Positions 1-8,935 of a stretch of DNA of 55,079 nucleotides are shown here, in pieces. The DNA is from CAZLPY01 sp964561525 (lineage in GTDB: Bacteria > Patescibacteriota > UBA1384 > CAJBMM01), in NCBI GenBank assembly GCA_964561525.1, contig CAZLPY010000001.1:1-55079 (forward strand), in the 5' to 3' direction. Position 1 is the stretch's first letter. Each line of letters begins with the position of its first letter. The translations under genes and the position numbers were made by a program. The notes below the pieces were generated by a model that saw only the letters and a list, made by a program, of their open reading frames with translations, searched no databases and was not told where the DNA came from.

Positions 1-506
1 ATAGAAGCGCGCAGATGGAACATTTGGGTCGAGTATGTTTCACGAAGACATTTCGTTTTACCGTACACATCGAGTGCATCATGGGGATCGCTTTCAACAT
101 ACGAGCCTTTGGCCCCAGAGTACACGCAATCCGTGGCAATTTGGATTACCTTGGCACCAGTTTGCTCGGCTGCTTTGGCTAAATAATGAGGAAATAGGGC
201 ATTGATGTTGATCGCCCGCACTGTCTCATCGGCGTTATCGTCATGAATATAGACCTTGATAATGCCGATGCAATTAATCACCCAGTCCATACCTTCTAGC
301 ACCTCTGACAGAGTATCTACCGATGGTTCGGCTACGTCCAGCGACCTCCAAGCTACATCGGTCAGATGTTCTTTGAGTAGGCGCGCTTCGGCGTCGTTTC
401 GCACCGTTGCAGTAACTGCAAAATTAGCCTCGCGGGAGAGCACATCGCACACCATGCTACCCAGCATGCCCGCCGCACCCATTACTAATACATTTGTTTT
501 CGCCAT
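1..506 (-). CDS. Partial NAD(P)-dependent sugar reductase, RmlD-like SDR
   Basis: The first 168 residues are present; the C-terminus runs off the left edge. A Rossmann motif (GAAGMLG, residues 10-16) follows the ATG at 506 directly, and YGKTK (Y148, K152) supplies the YxxxK catalytic pair. The CIGI and TDCVYSG stretches fit the RmlD/dTDP-4-dehydrorhamnose-reductase-like group, which reduces 4-keto NDP-sugars in the cytoplasm. Further right on the same strand lie a 4,6-dehydratase, another SDR and a sugar-epimerase cupin, so a late step of deoxysugar synthesis is likely. The exact substrate cannot be read from the sequence. Confidence 0.8.
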   Translation of the reverse strand, partial: MAKTNVLVMGAAGMLGSMVCDVLSREANFAVTATVRNDAEARLLKEHLTDVAWRSLDVAEPSVDTLSEVLEGMDWVINCIGIIKVYIHDDNADETVRAININALFPHYLAKAAEQTGAKVIQIATDCVYSGAKGSYVESDPHDALDVYGKTKCLRETYSTQMFHLRAS

Positions 507-558
507 ATCTGCACTATCTTAGCCGAAATGCCCCCCGCATTCAACCAAGAGATATCAA

Positions 559-587
559 TTGACATAACATGCAAAATATGATTAAAT
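559..587 (+). promoter_or_regulatory. Putative sigma-70 promoter
   Basis: TTGACA at 559-564, a 17-base spacer and TTAAAT at 582-587, about 55 bases before the first start codon of the two small genes at 644 and 798. Confidence 0.45.
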
Positions 588-643
588 GTAGGCGTCTTAC
601 TGATCTTTCCCAAATGTGATGACGTTTCTCAAAGGAGGCAGAC

Positions 644-814
644 GTGCTAAATCACTCTGTAGGCACCATGAAGTCTTATGAGCTTATGGCCGGCCTGATC
701 ATTTTCGTCGCACTCGTCGGAGCTTTGATCGGGTCTATGGTCCGACGCCAGGAGCCGATCAGGATGACCATCGGCAGAGTTGGAAAGGACATTGGGCATG
801 CCACAAATCGCTGA
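644..814 (+). CDS. Small single-span membrane protein
   Basis: A 56-residue reading frame starts at GTG 644, three bases after a near-perfect Shine-Dalgarno (AAAGGAGG, 631-638). Residues about 13-33 form one hydrophobic helix (LMAGLIIFVALVGALIG) followed by a basic, Arg-rich cytoplasmic side (MVRRQEP), so it is a tiny inner-membrane protein. It ends 17 bases inside the next gene, suggesting translational coupling. No family is recognised. The strong ribosome site and the promoter upstream are the reason for calling it real. Confidence 0.55.
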   Translation: MLNHSVGTMKSYELMAGLIIFVALVGALIGSMVRRQEPIRMTIGRVGKDIGHATNR

Positions 815-1070
815 ACCAATACTTCCGCTCGAGCACAGAATGATGTTGCGCCTGCTGGCTCGTTGGATGACCATGCGTCGAGCCGAAGGGCGCGAGGAGA
901 GCATACACGTATCTGAACTTCATGCGGCGTGCGATAAAATCCAACTATCGCTCCATTTCGATCACATCGAGCATCTCATCGAGCAGGGCTGGTTGCGTGA
1001 GGACGATGATCACCTGTCATTCACAGACGAAGATCACCGACACAGGGCGCTTGAATTGCGCAAGGAATAA
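798..1070 (+). CDS. Hypothetical protein, 90 aa
   Basis: ATG 798 is preferred over the upstream in-frame ATG at 780 because a GGAAAGG stretch lies about ten bases before it and the longer version would overlap the previous gene further. The product is charged and mostly helical (EHRMMLRLLARWMTMR, then HFDHIEHLIEQGWL, which resembles the last two helices of a winged helix). A regulatory role is only a guess. It is second in a two-gene unit and is followed by an intrinsic terminator. Confidence 0.55.
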   Translation: MPQIAEPILPLEHRMMLRLLARWMTMRRAEGREESIHVSELHAACDKIQLSLHFDHIEHLIEQGWLREDDDHLSFTDEDHRHRALELRKE

Positions 1071-1082
1071 TATGCGCCGCCA

Positions 1083-1119
1083 CGGGTGGGTCGTACAATC
1101 ACGACTCCACCCGTTTTTA
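1083..1119 (+). terminator. Intrinsic terminator
   Basis: A 12-bp stem (CGGGTGG then GTCGT, pairing with ACGAC and CCACCCG across a 6-base loop) is followed by TTTTTATTT. It closes the two small genes upstream. Confidence 0.85.
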
Positions 1120-1144
1120 TTTGTCAAAAATTACGCAAAAAAAT

Positions 1145-1178
1145 AAGGCGGCCGGGATTGTTCGTCCCGCCGCCTTTT
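1145..1178. terminator. Bidirectional terminator
   Basis: Stem AAGGCGGC/GCCGCCTT continues through GGGA/TCCC with one bulged C. T-tracts follow on both strands (TTTT rightwards; ATTTTTTT leftwards on the minus strand). It ends transcription of the minus-strand HAD gene at 1191. Confidence 0.8.
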
Positions 1179-1190
1179 GACATCTCCATT

Positions 1191-1823
1191 TCAGGTGAGC
1201 AATCCGCGCTGCTTCAGATTGACCTCGAGCAGCTCGGCGTTCCTGAATTGGTGGACCTGCAACCCAAGCGCCCGACCCTCCTTCACTTCCTCGTCGCTGT
1301 CATCGATCAGTAGTATTTCGGACGGGTCGAGACGGAAACCGCGACGGCTTTCGATCTTCTCGGCAAATCGGACGAAGCCCCCGGGGTCACGTTTGCGGAT
1401 GCCCAATTCATGAGACCGAACGACATGCCCGAACTGTGACAAGTCGATTAAGTCGTCCTCGATCCGGCGCGTTTGCCATCGATTGGTGTTTGTTGGAAAC
1501 ACGAGGGCTGTACCACCTACGTAGAAGCATGCGATGATACTTTCCACCCGCTGATCAACCTCGGTCATATGCGCGGCGTGGGCTTCATACATTTGTCGGA
1601 ACGAGATCTGCTCCGGAGACAGCCCAAGACGCGCACGCTGCAGGCGATAGAACTGCTGCTCATCGAGAATCCCGCGGGAGAAATCTTCATAGTCCTCGTT
1701 GGCGAAAAAGCTCTCCGCTTTTTCACGCGGCACCCCATACTGTTCCATCAACATTCGATGAGTGATAGCATGGTCAGCCATCACGATCACATTTCCTACA
1801 TCCATCCATACTTCATGGATCAT
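1191..1823 (-). CDS. HAD-superfamily hydrolase
   Basis: A 210-residue cytoplasmic phosphatase-like protein. Motif I is WMDVGNVIV: nucleophile D8 is present but the second Asp is Gly, as in the DxGNV branch of HAD-IA enzymes. TNTNRWQTR stands where the motif II Thr is expected, and LLIDDSDEEV near residue 175 is the motif IV acid pair. A clear AGGAGG lies just before the ATG at 1823. The hairpin at 1846 separates it from the unknown gene upstream, with which it may be co-transcribed. The substrate is unknown, probably a small phospho-compound. Confidence 0.75.
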   Translation of the reverse strand: MIHEVWMDVGNVIVMADHAITHRMLMEQYGVPREKAESFFANEDYEDFSRGILDEQQFYRLQRARLGLSPEQISFRQMYEAHAAHMTEVDQRVESIIACFYVGGTALVFPTNTNRWQTRRIEDDLIDLSQFGHVVRSHELGIRKRDPGGFVRFAEKIESRRGFRLDPSEILLIDDSDEEVKEGRALGLQVHQFRNAELLEVNLKQRGLLT

Positions 1824-1845
1824 AATGGCCTCCTAAAGGTGAATT

Positions 1846-1877
1846 GAGGCGGCGAGGAAATGAATATTCGCCGCCTC
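1846..1877. terminator. Intergenic hairpin, possible attenuator
   Basis: A perfect 10-bp stem, GAGGCGGCGA/TCGCCGCCTC, with a 12-base loop between two minus-strand genes. No T-tract follows on the minus strand, so it may be a processing or stabilising hairpin rather than a terminator. It shares the GGCGGC/GCCGCC core with the terminator at 1145. Confidence 0.5.
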
Positions 1878-1889
1878 GTGTTCTTTGCC

Positions 1890-2855
1890 TTATACAGGCG
1901 GCAGCCAGCCGAGTGCGCGTAGCGCCGGGAGCGAGAGGTGGGAAAGTGCCCGGTCCAGATTCTCACCTTCCAGAATGACATGAAGCGCGCTTTCATGAAC
2001 GCCGCCATCCGGATGCATGACGTAGGCGATCGGTGCCTTCCCTTTACCGCGCGTGGTGATGCCAACGATGGTGCGATTGAGCGCCACCCATTCGGGCTCA
2101 CCTTCTCGTCCCGGCCGGCTTTCCGTGTCGAGCACCCTCCAGTCATGACCGGGGAGGTGAAGCTTGGCCCAAGCGACGAGTGAGAATTCACCCACGTGTC
2201 CGGGTGAGACGATGCCTCTGCGACCATCGAGCTCGTCGCTGCCAATATCGAGAAACTCGAGCATGGCATTGTGATTCTTCCGGAGCCCAGGCATGACCAC
2301 GTTCCACCAGTGCTCCTGCTCTTCATCGAGCTTGTTTTGGTAGGCAGCTTGAGCCTCAGGCAGGACGAACCCAACCCAGCCATAGTCGCTGTAAAAGCCG
2401 AGCTCGACTGATTCGCCGAGCATTTCGGCCGCCAGGTCGAAGTCGCCAGCCATGCCACCAGCAGGTTCGGCACAGTTGCGAATGGAGTTGGCTCCTGTGG
2501 TGCGTACCTCTGCCAGATAAGTCAGGTCGCCCCAGGGGCCACCGTACCAATCGGCCAGTTTCGCCATCAAAGGCTCGGACAGGCGGCGAAGGCGATCGCT
2601 CTCAACGAGCATAGCCACCGCGCCACCCATGAATCCGTAGTACCTATACTTCCCGGGCACACGGTCGCGCAAGAGCGGGTAGAGGTTCATCTGCTCTTCT
2701 GCAACATCAGACGACAGCTCAGCAAATGCCTCTTCGAGGCTAGATGGCCTCCTGGAGTGTCTGCCAAACGTTTCCAGCGTCGTGGCGACAATGCGCCTGT
2801 CATCGGTCACTTCTACCTTGAGCAGGTTTTGGACCCACTTGAATCGATCATGCAC
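1890..2855 (-). CDS. Hypothetical protein, about 321 aa
   Basis: No family is recognised. The frame is open from a GTG at 2915, but GTG 2855 is preferred because GGAGG lies nine bases before it and the 2915 start has no ribosome site. The protein is soluble, acidic and Trp/Gly-rich (WYGGPWGDLTYL; EQEHWWNVVMPG), without signal peptide or membrane segment. The C-terminal third is beta-rich (HDWRVLDTE, AYVMHPDGG). It lies upstream of the HAD gene on the same strand, with a 57-bp dispersed repeat behind it. Confidence 0.6.
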   Translation of the reverse strand: MHDRFKWVQNLLKVEVTDDRRIVATTLETFGRHSRRPSSLEEAFAELSSDVAEEQMNLYPLLRDRVPGKYRYYGFMGGAVAMLVESDRLRRLSEPLMAKLADWYGGPWGDLTYLAEVRTTGANSIRNCAEPAGGMAGDFDLAAEMLGESVELGFYSDYGWVGFVLPEAQAAYQNKLDEEQEHWWNVVMPGLRKNHNAMLEFLDIGSDELDGRRGIVSPGHVGEFSLVAWAKLHLPGHDWRVLDTESRPGREGEPEWVALNRTIVGITTRGKGKAPIAYVMHPDGGVHESALHVILEGENLDRALSHLSLPALRALGWLPPV

Positions 2856-2988
2856 TGCATCGATCCTCCGTTTCAGTTGTAATATGTCCTGATATACATC
2901 AAGACGCCTGCACACCGAAAAACTGTGCGCAATGAACGCATTATGTCATAAATTTGACAAGAGAGCAATATGATGAAAGAAATTATTG

Positions 2989-3045
2989 TCTTCCCGAATT
3001 TATTTCGGGATCCCATTGAGATTCTGAAACGAGTTCAGAATGACA
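2989..3045. repeat. 57-bp dispersed palindromic repeat, copy A
   Basis: Starts GTCTTCCCGAATTTATTTCG and ends TTCAGAATGAC. The GTC/GAC ends are inverted and the left half folds as a CCCGAA/TTCGGG hairpin. It aligns without gaps to 23817-23873. Confidence 0.75.
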
Positions 3046-3053
3046 ATGGGCGG

Positions 3054-3527
3054 CTAGCGCTCGACGATGCCCCAGACGTCCCAATGTCGGGCGTCGTAGC
3101 GAAAGTCGTCACCCTTCGATTCTTCCAAAGTTGATGTAGAAAAAAACATCAGTTGGGTGTCTTCAGATAGCGTCATGAAGCCGTTGGCGTAGCCGGCTGG
3201 AATAAAAAGCACTGAGGGCTTAATGCTCGAAAGAATGTGGCGATGCACTTCCGTACTTTTTGATGGCTTGTCCCAATCGTCCACTTTGACTGCTGCCACT
3301 ACCGCTGAACCTGAGACGACCAGCACAAATTTAGATTCCTTTTTATGGGCATGCCAGGCGCGCACAAACCCTTGGCGATGGTTTGAAACCATGTAAAAGC
3401 GTTTCACGGCATCGAACGAAAAATCGTTCACAAAGGTCACCTGCCCGCGATCATCAATCGAGAGACCCCCTTCAATGAGGCGGGGAAGTTCAATTTTTGA
3501 GTGTTTTTCGTTCATGAATGCTCGCAT
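3054..3527 (-). CDS. Cupin NDP-sugar isomerase/epimerase (RmlC/FdtA/WxcM-like)
   Basis: A 157-residue single-domain cupin. RFYMVSNHRQGFVRAWHAHK carries the R-x-W-H-x-H signature of sugar 3,4-ketoisomerases and of 3,5-epimerases of the dTDP-4-dehydrorhamnose type. FIPAGYANGFMTLSEDTQLM is the second conserved strand block. Such enzymes act on 4-keto-6-deoxy NDP-sugars made by a 4,6-dehydratase, which is encoded two genes upstream (4610-5674). An internal ATG at 3515 is an alternative start. Whether it isomerises or epimerises cannot be decided from the sequence. Confidence 0.8.
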   Translation of the reverse strand: MRAFMNEKHSKIELPRLIEGGLSIDDRGQVTFVNDFSFDAVKRFYMVSNHRQGFVRAWHAHKKESKFVLVVSGSAVVAAVKVDDWDKPSKSTEVHRHILSSIKPSVLFIPAGYANGFMTLSEDTQLMFFSTSTLEESKGDDFRYDARHWDVWGIVER

Positions 3528-3532
3528 GGGTA

Positions 3533-3646
3533 AATGTCTAATTTCTAATATTTAATGTCTAATTAAACCCCAATGCAACAATGACTGATTGGACATTTTG
3601 GCATTGGATATTGATTAGAAATTCGTCATTTGATATTCGTCATTTT
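3533..3646. repeat. AT-rich dispersed repeat, copy 1
   Basis: Composed of short echoes: GTCTAATTTCTAAT, CAATGCAACAATGACTGATT, GGCATTGGATATTGATTAG, ATTCGTCATTTGATATTCGT. Its reverse complement resembles the sequence at 54926-54993 (AATGACGAAT, AATTTCTAAT, CCAATT, CCATTT, GCATTGG, CTAATTA in the same order). It fills the gap between two sugar genes and runs slightly into the 3' end of the upstream one. Confidence 0.6.
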
Positions 3647-4593
3647 CTAACTTCTCTTTGTAACAACGCCTGATATTTCTTCAGATATTGTTCATTAGAA
3701 TAGCGTGGATTGCCTACATCGCGCAAGCGCCTCTCGACTAACAACGTTTTGATCTGTAGAATACCGTCATCGATTGAATATCGGGATTTAAATCCAAGCT
3801 CCTTCCTCGCTTTATCCGAGTTGGCGCGATAGTTCCGGGTGTCCACCAAACTAACCTCTTTCACCTCAATGCTTGTTCCTGGAAAATGCTTTTGGACTTT
3901 TTTGGCTAAATCGATGATGCGAATATTTTCGGTGTGCAAGTTGAAGATGCCGCGATGGTCAGTTGCAAGATTATCCACAATCGCTTGGGCTGCATCACGA
4001 ACATGCAACAGCGGCCGGCCCTGCTGCCCACCCAAAATATGCAACGTATGATCTGTGTAAGCTTTCATCGCGAGGGTGTTAAGGATGAGGTCGAGCCGAA
4101 TGCGTGCGTATGTATCACTTACACCAAACAAGGTGCCTAGACGAAAAATGATCGCATTTTTGTCTTTTAGATATGGCTCTGCCTGCAATTTCGTAGCCGA
4201 GTAAACTGAGAGCGGATCGGTCGGGGAGGTTTCATTATGGTCTCCATTCTGCGCGCCATAAACCGAGCAGGTCGACATGAAGATGATGCGGCCATTGAAG
4301 TGCCGGGCAAGCCATTGCACACTATCTTGATTGACTATTTTAGTTAGTTTTGGATCAAGGTCACAAGCCGCGTCACCCACCAAAGCGGCTAACCACACCA
4401 CACAATCAGCCCACTTCAGCTGAGGCAGTAACACAGCGTGGTCACGAATATCGCCATAGACAAAATCGACTGGCTTACGATAGGCCTCCTCATAGAGTAG
4501 TCCGTCGAAAACACGCACAGTATGCTTTGACTGGGATAGCCGATCAGTGACGGCGCCGCCCACGTAGCCTGCTCCGCCGACAACCAGTACGTT
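3640..4593 (-). CDS. NAD-dependent epimerase/dehydratase (extended SDR)
   Basis: The GTG at 4593 is chosen because AAAGGAGC sits eight bases upstream and the product then begins right before the Rossmann strand (MNVLVVGGAGYVGG, glycine motif at residues 7-13). This gives 317 residues, normal for the family. STCSVYG (about 108-114) and YSATK (Y132, K136) form the catalytic Ser-Tyr-Lys set. It converts an NDP-sugar in the cytoplasm. It starts 16 bases after the 4,6-dehydratase and lies upstream of the cupin, forming a three-gene deoxysugar set. The precise reaction is unresolved. Confidence 0.85.
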   Translation of the reverse strand, partial: NVLVVGGAGYVGGAVTDRLSQSKHTVRVFDGLLYEEAYRKPVDFVYGDIRDHAVLLPQLKWADCVVWLAALVGDAACDLDPKLTKIVNQDSVQWLARHFNGRIIFMSTCSVYGAQNGDHNETSPTDPLSVYSATKLQAEPYLKDKNAIIFRLGTLFGVSDTYARIRLDLILNTLAMKAYTDHTLHILGGQQGRPLLHVRDAAQAIVDNLATDHRGIFNLHTENIRIIDLAKKVQKHFPGTSIEVKEVSLVDTRNYRANSDKARKELGFKSRYSIDDGILQIKTLLVERRLRDVGNPRYSNEQYLKKYQALLQREVRK

Positions 4594-4609
4594 CACAGGC
4601 TTTGCTCCT

Positions 4610-5674
4610 TTAGCGCAATAACTCTTCTTCGTAATGCAGTGTTTGCCCAACGCGAAGTTCATGCTCGTCAAGTAACTTGGCCAGCTGCAAGCGAGTCATC
4701 ACTGAACTACCCGAACTGTATTCTTTTTTGAGAGCTGGCTTTGTGATCTTCTTTTTGACTAACTCTGGAAGCACTGGTTGAACTACATAATAGTCACCGT
4801 TTTCGTAGGTGTGCCAGGCTTCTTCGTCAGAGATCATAATTTCGTGAATTTTTTCACCAGGACGGATACCGGTAAATACAATCTTGATCTTACGTTTTTC
4901 AATCAGCTCTTTTACTAAATCAACGATGCGTGATGACCGCACATGCGGCACATAGGTTTCGCCCCGTTTGGCATCTTTGATCGCTGCAATGATGGTATCA
5001 ACTGCGCTCTCGAGCGGCAACAGAAATCGTGTCATGTCTTTAGTAGTGACCGTCACCGGACCGCCTTTTTTAATCTGATCGTGAAACAGCGGGATCACGG
5101 AGCCGCGCGAGGCCAATACGTTGCCGTAGCGTACACAAATGAAGCGAGTCGTCGGAATAGTCACATTGGCGCTAATAAAAATGCGCTCTTGCAGTGCTTT
5201 GGTCATACCCATCACACACACCGGCTTGCAGGCTTTGTCGGTCGAGACCCCAACCACCGTTTCTACCGGTAAATCATGCTCCTTAATAGCACGCACAATG
5301 TTTTCTGGCCCATTGACGTTGGTCTGCACCGCCTCATGCGGAAAATATTCACACGACGGCACCTGCTTTAAGGCCGCCGCATTAATCACAATATCCGCTT
5401 TTTTGAGCACCGCTACCACACTGCGATAGTTGCGCACATCGCCCAAATGAAACTCGAGCAGTCGAGCAAAATTATTGTAGATTACTTCGTCGGTTGAGTG
5501 TCGTTTGTGTTGATATTCCAGCCGCATATAGTGTTGCTTCGCTTCATCACGCGAAAACACAATAATTTTTTTTGGTGTACCGGCGCTGCCACTTAACAGC
5601 CGTCTGGTTAGCACCTTACCAAGCGAGCCCGTACCGCCGGTGATTACTACTACTTTGTTATCAAATATCGCCAT
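4610..5674 (-). CDS. NDP-HexNAc 4,6-dehydratase, CapD/PseB-like SDR
   Basis: 354 residues, full length for soluble CapE/PseB/FlaA1-type enzymes. The Rossmann motif GGTGSLG is at residues 13-19. FSRDEAKQHYMRLEY, NAAALKQVP and STDKACKPVCVMGMTK are family blocks, the last holding the catalytic M-x-x-K in place of Y-x-x-x-K. RPGEKIHEIMI is the conserved C-terminal substrate block. Relatives convert UDP-GlcNAc to a 4-keto-6-deoxy-hexosamine. It is the first gene of the leftward deoxysugar cluster and diverges from the UbiA-like gene at 5868. Confidence 0.9.
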   Translation of the reverse strand: MAIFDNKVVVITGGTGSLGKVLTRRLLSGSAGTPKKIIVFSRDEAKQHYMRLEYQHKRHSTDEVIYNNFARLLEFHLGDVRNYRSVVAVLKKADIVINAAALKQVPSCEYFPHEAVQTNVNGPENIVRAIKEHDLPVETVVGVSTDKACKPVCVMGMTKALQERIFISANVTIPTTRFICVRYGNVLASRGSVIPLFHDQIKKGGPVTVTTKDMTRFLLPLESAVDTIIAAIKDAKRGETYVPHVRSSRIVDLVKELIEKRKIKIVFTGIRPGEKIHEIMISDEEAWHTYENGDYYVVQPVLPELVKKKITKPALKKEYSSGSSVMTRLQLAKLLDEHELRVGQTLHYEEELLR

Positions 5675-5867
5675 TGTACTCGTTTAGCTTTTGAGCCAGT
5701 CGTTCTGTTGGTCATATTATCACGATTTACCGAGCCGATTCAAGGATGTGATGATAGACGCCTATAATCATTGCTATGATCCCGCCAATTTTTGTGCTAC
5801 AGTTGCGCGCATCGGATGCTTAAATCAGACGCTTTCGACTACTCATAAGAACAAGCGAGAATGTACG

Positions 5868-6725
5868 ATGATTGCACTGCTCCGGCCAAAACAATGGATT
5901 AAAAACGGGTTGGTGTTGGCACCACTCATTTTTTCGCTTCATTTTGCAGCTGCAGATCTGCACCACATCATACTAGCGTTTGCTTCATTTTGCTTGGCCG
6001 CTAGCACCATCTATGTCTTAAATGACATCGCCGACACTGCTTCCGATCGCCAGCACCCCAAAAAGCGTTTTCGTCCGCTTGCTGCCGGCGCTGTGACCAT
6101 TAATCAAGCCATCGTACTGGCCGCATTATGCGCCGCCGGCTCACTCGTACTAGCATACTTTTTGCCAATCGGATTTATGGCTATTGTGCTAGCCTATATC
6201 GACTTAAACATCGCCTACTCACTGTGGCTGAAGCGACTGTTGATTATTGACGTGATGACTATCGCCATCGGCTTTGTGTTACGCGTGATCGGAGGGGCGA
6301 TCGCGATAGGCGTGGTAGTATCGCACTGGATCTTGATCTGCACCTTTTTTGTAGCGCTTTTTATCGGCTTCGCCAAACGCAAGAATGAAAACGATGTGAT
6401 GCAGACAGGTTCAAAGCATCATCGCTCAGTATTATTACACTACACACCAGATTTCTTAAACCAACTGATTGCCCTTACTTCGGGTATGTCAATCATCGGC
6501 TATGCCCTTTATACCATCGATCCGGAAACGATCAGGCGTTTTGGTACTGATCGGCTCATCTACACCCTGCCAATCGTGGTCTACGGTATTTTTCGCTACT
6601 TTCACCTCATCTATAACACCACGGATGGTGGCGATCCTAGTCAGATTTTTTTCACAGACACTGCCTTAGCGATCACCATCGCCGTCTGGCTGATTAGTTT
6701 TGCTCTTCTCGTCGCCGTGCATTAG
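5868..6725 (+). CDS. UbiA-family prenyltransferase (DPPR-synthase-like)
   Basis: An integral membrane protein of 285 residues from ATG 5868. The frame extends upstream to 5691, but that part is hydrophilic and unlike the family. LRPKQWIKNG at the N-terminus and NDIADTASD (residues 52-60) followed by HPKKRFRP are the polyprenyl-phosphate and Mg binding motifs. LKRLLIIDVMTIAIGFVLR is the second conserved loop. Eight or nine hydrophobic helices are visible. Close relatives transfer phosphoribose to decaprenyl phosphate. Next to a glycan locus it probably makes a lipid-linked sugar donor. Confidence 0.85.
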   Translation: MIALLRPKQWIKNGLVLAPLIFSLHFAAADLHHIILAFASFCLAASTIYVLNDIADTASDRQHPKKRFRPLAAGAVTINQAIVLAALCAAGSLVLAYFLPIGFMAIVLAYIDLNIAYSLWLKRLLIIDVMTIAIGFVLRVIGGAIAIGVVVSHWILICTFFVALFIGFAKRKNENDVMQTGSKHHRSVLLHYTPDFLNQLIALTSGMSIIGYALYTIDPETIRRFGTDRLIYTLPIVVYGIFRYFHLIYNTTDGGDPSQIFFTDTALAITIAVWLISFALLVAVH

Positions 6726-6787
6726 CCAGTTGTGTGAAACCGAGGTTGTGGTTGATAATACAATGAAATGTTCATGGTGATTAACGT

Positions 6788-8935
6788 ATGACTATTCGTA
6801 AAAACATTCGGCAAGACGTGTTATTGAAAATGCTGGCTACACTACTGCTGATCGTTTTTTTGGTTATTCCCGGCACTGCGGCTACGCGGTTTCAAGGCTT
6901 GCCACTGACTAATTGGCAGCTGGCGCTTAGCTTTGTTGCTTTGACTGTTTTGTGGGCCACCAACTGGCCAAAAACTTTACGTCTAAAGCAATTGCTGATC
7001 GGATCACTGATGATGCTGATTGTGCTACAAGTAGTAGGGCAGTTCGCCTTTGGCCATTATGGCTGGTCGCTCTGTACCGCCTACGGATTGCAACTAGAGA
7101 ATGAGGCTCTGCCCAAGCACTGTGAGCCGAGCGCACAGGTCCGGGTGCGTAGCGACGTTACTCAAATTATCCCCACGGTTGATTTGAACGATCGCAACTT
7201 ACCGCTCTATTTTATGAACAACGGTAGCTACAATTTTTATCTTCCCGATCAACCCGACCGCCAACATCTGCCCTACCGCATGCGAGTTGCTACAATTGCT
7301 AATGCGCAACAGAACGCCTCCGTAACGGTCTCAACAAACATCCCAAATACTCATCTCTACTTAAGCGGCATAGACCACATCGTCGCAATCAATCAAGATG
7401 CAAGTTTTGAACTACCAGCTCGCACGGAGACCAGTGTAAGCGTGGTGTATAGCACTACCAGGCAGCCGACCGATCGGCTAAGCGTCACATTGCACCACGC
7501 CACCCCGTTTCATAACGGACCCGCTCGATCAGCGTGGTTGCTATGGCTCTACATCTCAGTATTTGGGCTTGTTCTACTGACGTTTGCCACCACCATCGCG
7601 GGCTTGATGATTCAAGATTTACGCAGTCGACCGTCAATCGTCCAGAGAGTGTTAGTGATGTGGTTGCTGTGGCTTATCGTCTCCTTCTACCTACCGATAT
7701 TGGTTTATCCGCTGTTTGGAGTGACGGTCGGAGCGATCACACTGACATTACTCATATTACAATCCCGCAAGCACACGCTTTCGTTTTGGCCAATACTGTT
7801 GTTCGGCGTGTTCGCCTTTGTGTTTGTGTCCCGCGTCATACCCTATCCGTACGCTTTGCTATTCTCTGGCGGAAACGACGAGTTGGGGCACGAAACGTTC
7901 GCTCGTCTGGTAGTAACGGCTAGCAATTGGCACGATTTTGTCGAGGGCGGAGAAGGTGGCCTGTTTTACTATCAGCCGTTTCATCGTTATGTACTGGCCA
8001 TGTTCCACAAACTGACAGGGGATTCAATGTGGGGTCCGTATGTTATTCAAACATTTGTGATGGCCATGACAGCTTTTTTTACCTCACAACTGATGTTTCG
8101 CCTCAGCCGGTGGGCTGGCATGGCCTTTGTCGTTCTCTTTACCATTTTTTCGTTGCATCCCAGCGTATCAGCCTTTTCGCTAGCTCAAACCGGCTATCAA
8201 CAAAGCATCGCTACCCCACTATTTTTATTAGCGATCATGCTAACCGCATCGTTTTATATCATGAAAGAGCGCCGTCTGCTGCCTCATTTTGGACTGGGGC
8301 TGCTATTTGGCAGCATTGTGATGATGCGCACCGATTTTTTACCGGCGCTGCTCGGCTTATTGATTTATGCACTTGCTTATTGGAAAATACACAGTTTTCG
8401 TCAATCTGTAGCGCCTATCTCCGCTCTATTCGTTGGATTAGCAGTGATTCCACTGTGCATATTATGGCGCAACATCGATATCGCACATCAAACGCTGTTG
8501 TTTCCAACCTCGGGCATGGTTAACTTATCACCACAGTTTTGGCCGTTGTTCCATTACCACGGCGGGCCGGTAGCCATCTCCGGCGTTACTATGCTGACCA
8601 CGGTGATCAAGCATTACCAGCATGATCCAGGCACTCTATTACACATACTGCGCGGTAATGTACTAAACGGCATGATCGGCACCGGGGTGCATCGCAAAGT
8701 GCTGTGGGTCTTATGGATTGTCAGCGTCATTACTGCCTTGATCTATCCTAAACTGAAGGCCCATCGCACATTGATATTACTATTGCTTGGATTTTTGCTG
8801 CCGGTGCTGCTGGTTTCATCGTTCTTTATCATGCACAATGGCTGGGCTATGCTGGTGCATTTTGATTATCTGATGATTGTAATCAGCGCCCTCGTTGTTG
8901 GTCTGTTATTCGACCGAACCGCAAACCGCGCTTAA
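6788..8935 (+). CDS. Polytopic membrane protein, GT-C-like glycosyltransferase
   Basis: 715 residues. Three N-terminal hydrophobic helices, a periplasmic beta-rich domain of about 150 residues (about 110-255, with CEPSAQVRVRSDV and FMNNGSYNFYLPDQ), then ten or more helices. After the helix preceding residue 360 the segment FSGGNDELGHETFARL places an acidic pair in the first large outer loop, as in lipid-phosphosugar-dependent GT-C enzymes. It follows the UbiA-like gene on the same strand, which fits use of a lipid-linked donor. Assignment to a specific GT family is not possible by eye. Its stop overlaps the convergent methyltransferase stop. Confidence 0.65.
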   Translation: MTIRKNIRQDVLLKMLATLLLIVFLVIPGTAATRFQGLPLTNWQLALSFVALTVLWATNWPKTLRLKQLLIGSLMMLIVLQVVGQFAFGHYGWSLCTAYGLQLENEALPKHCEPSAQVRVRSDVTQIIPTVDLNDRNLPLYFMNNGSYNFYLPDQPDRQHLPYRMRVATIANAQQNASVTVSTNIPNTHLYLSGIDHIVAINQDASFELPARTETSVSVVYSTTRQPTDRLSVTLHHATPFHNGPARSAWLLWLYISVFGLVLLTFATTIAGLMIQDLRSRPSIVQRVLVMWLLWLIVSFYLPILVYPLFGVTVGAITLTLLILQSRKHTLSFWPILLFGVFAFVFVSRVIPYPYALLFSGGNDELGHETFARLVVTASNWHDFVEGGEGGLFYYQPFHRYVLAMFHKLTGDSMWGPYVIQTFVMAMTAFFTSQLMFRLSRWAGMAFVVLFTIFSLHPSVSAFSLAQTGYQQSIATPLFLLAIMLTASFYIMKERRLLPHFGLGLLFGSIVMMRTDFLPALLGLLIYALAYWKIHSFRQSVAPISALFVGLAVIPLCILWRNIDIAHQTLLFPTSGMVNLSPQFWPLFHYHGGPVAISGVTMLTTVIKHYQHDPGTLLHILRGNVLNGMIGTGVHRKVLWVLWIVSVITALIYPKLKAHRTLILLLLGFLLPVLLVSSFFIMHNGWAMLVHFDYLMIVISALVVGLLFDRTANRA

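Noticed and set aside
4594..4671. N-terminal extension of the SDR gene
   Set aside because: It would overlap the upstream dehydratase gene; the GTG at 4593 has AAAGGAGC at the right distance and starts at the Rossmann strand.
5691..5867. N-terminal extension of the UbiA-like gene
   Set aside because: Fifty-nine hydrophilic and Cys-rich residues unlike the family; the conserved part starts at ATG 5868.
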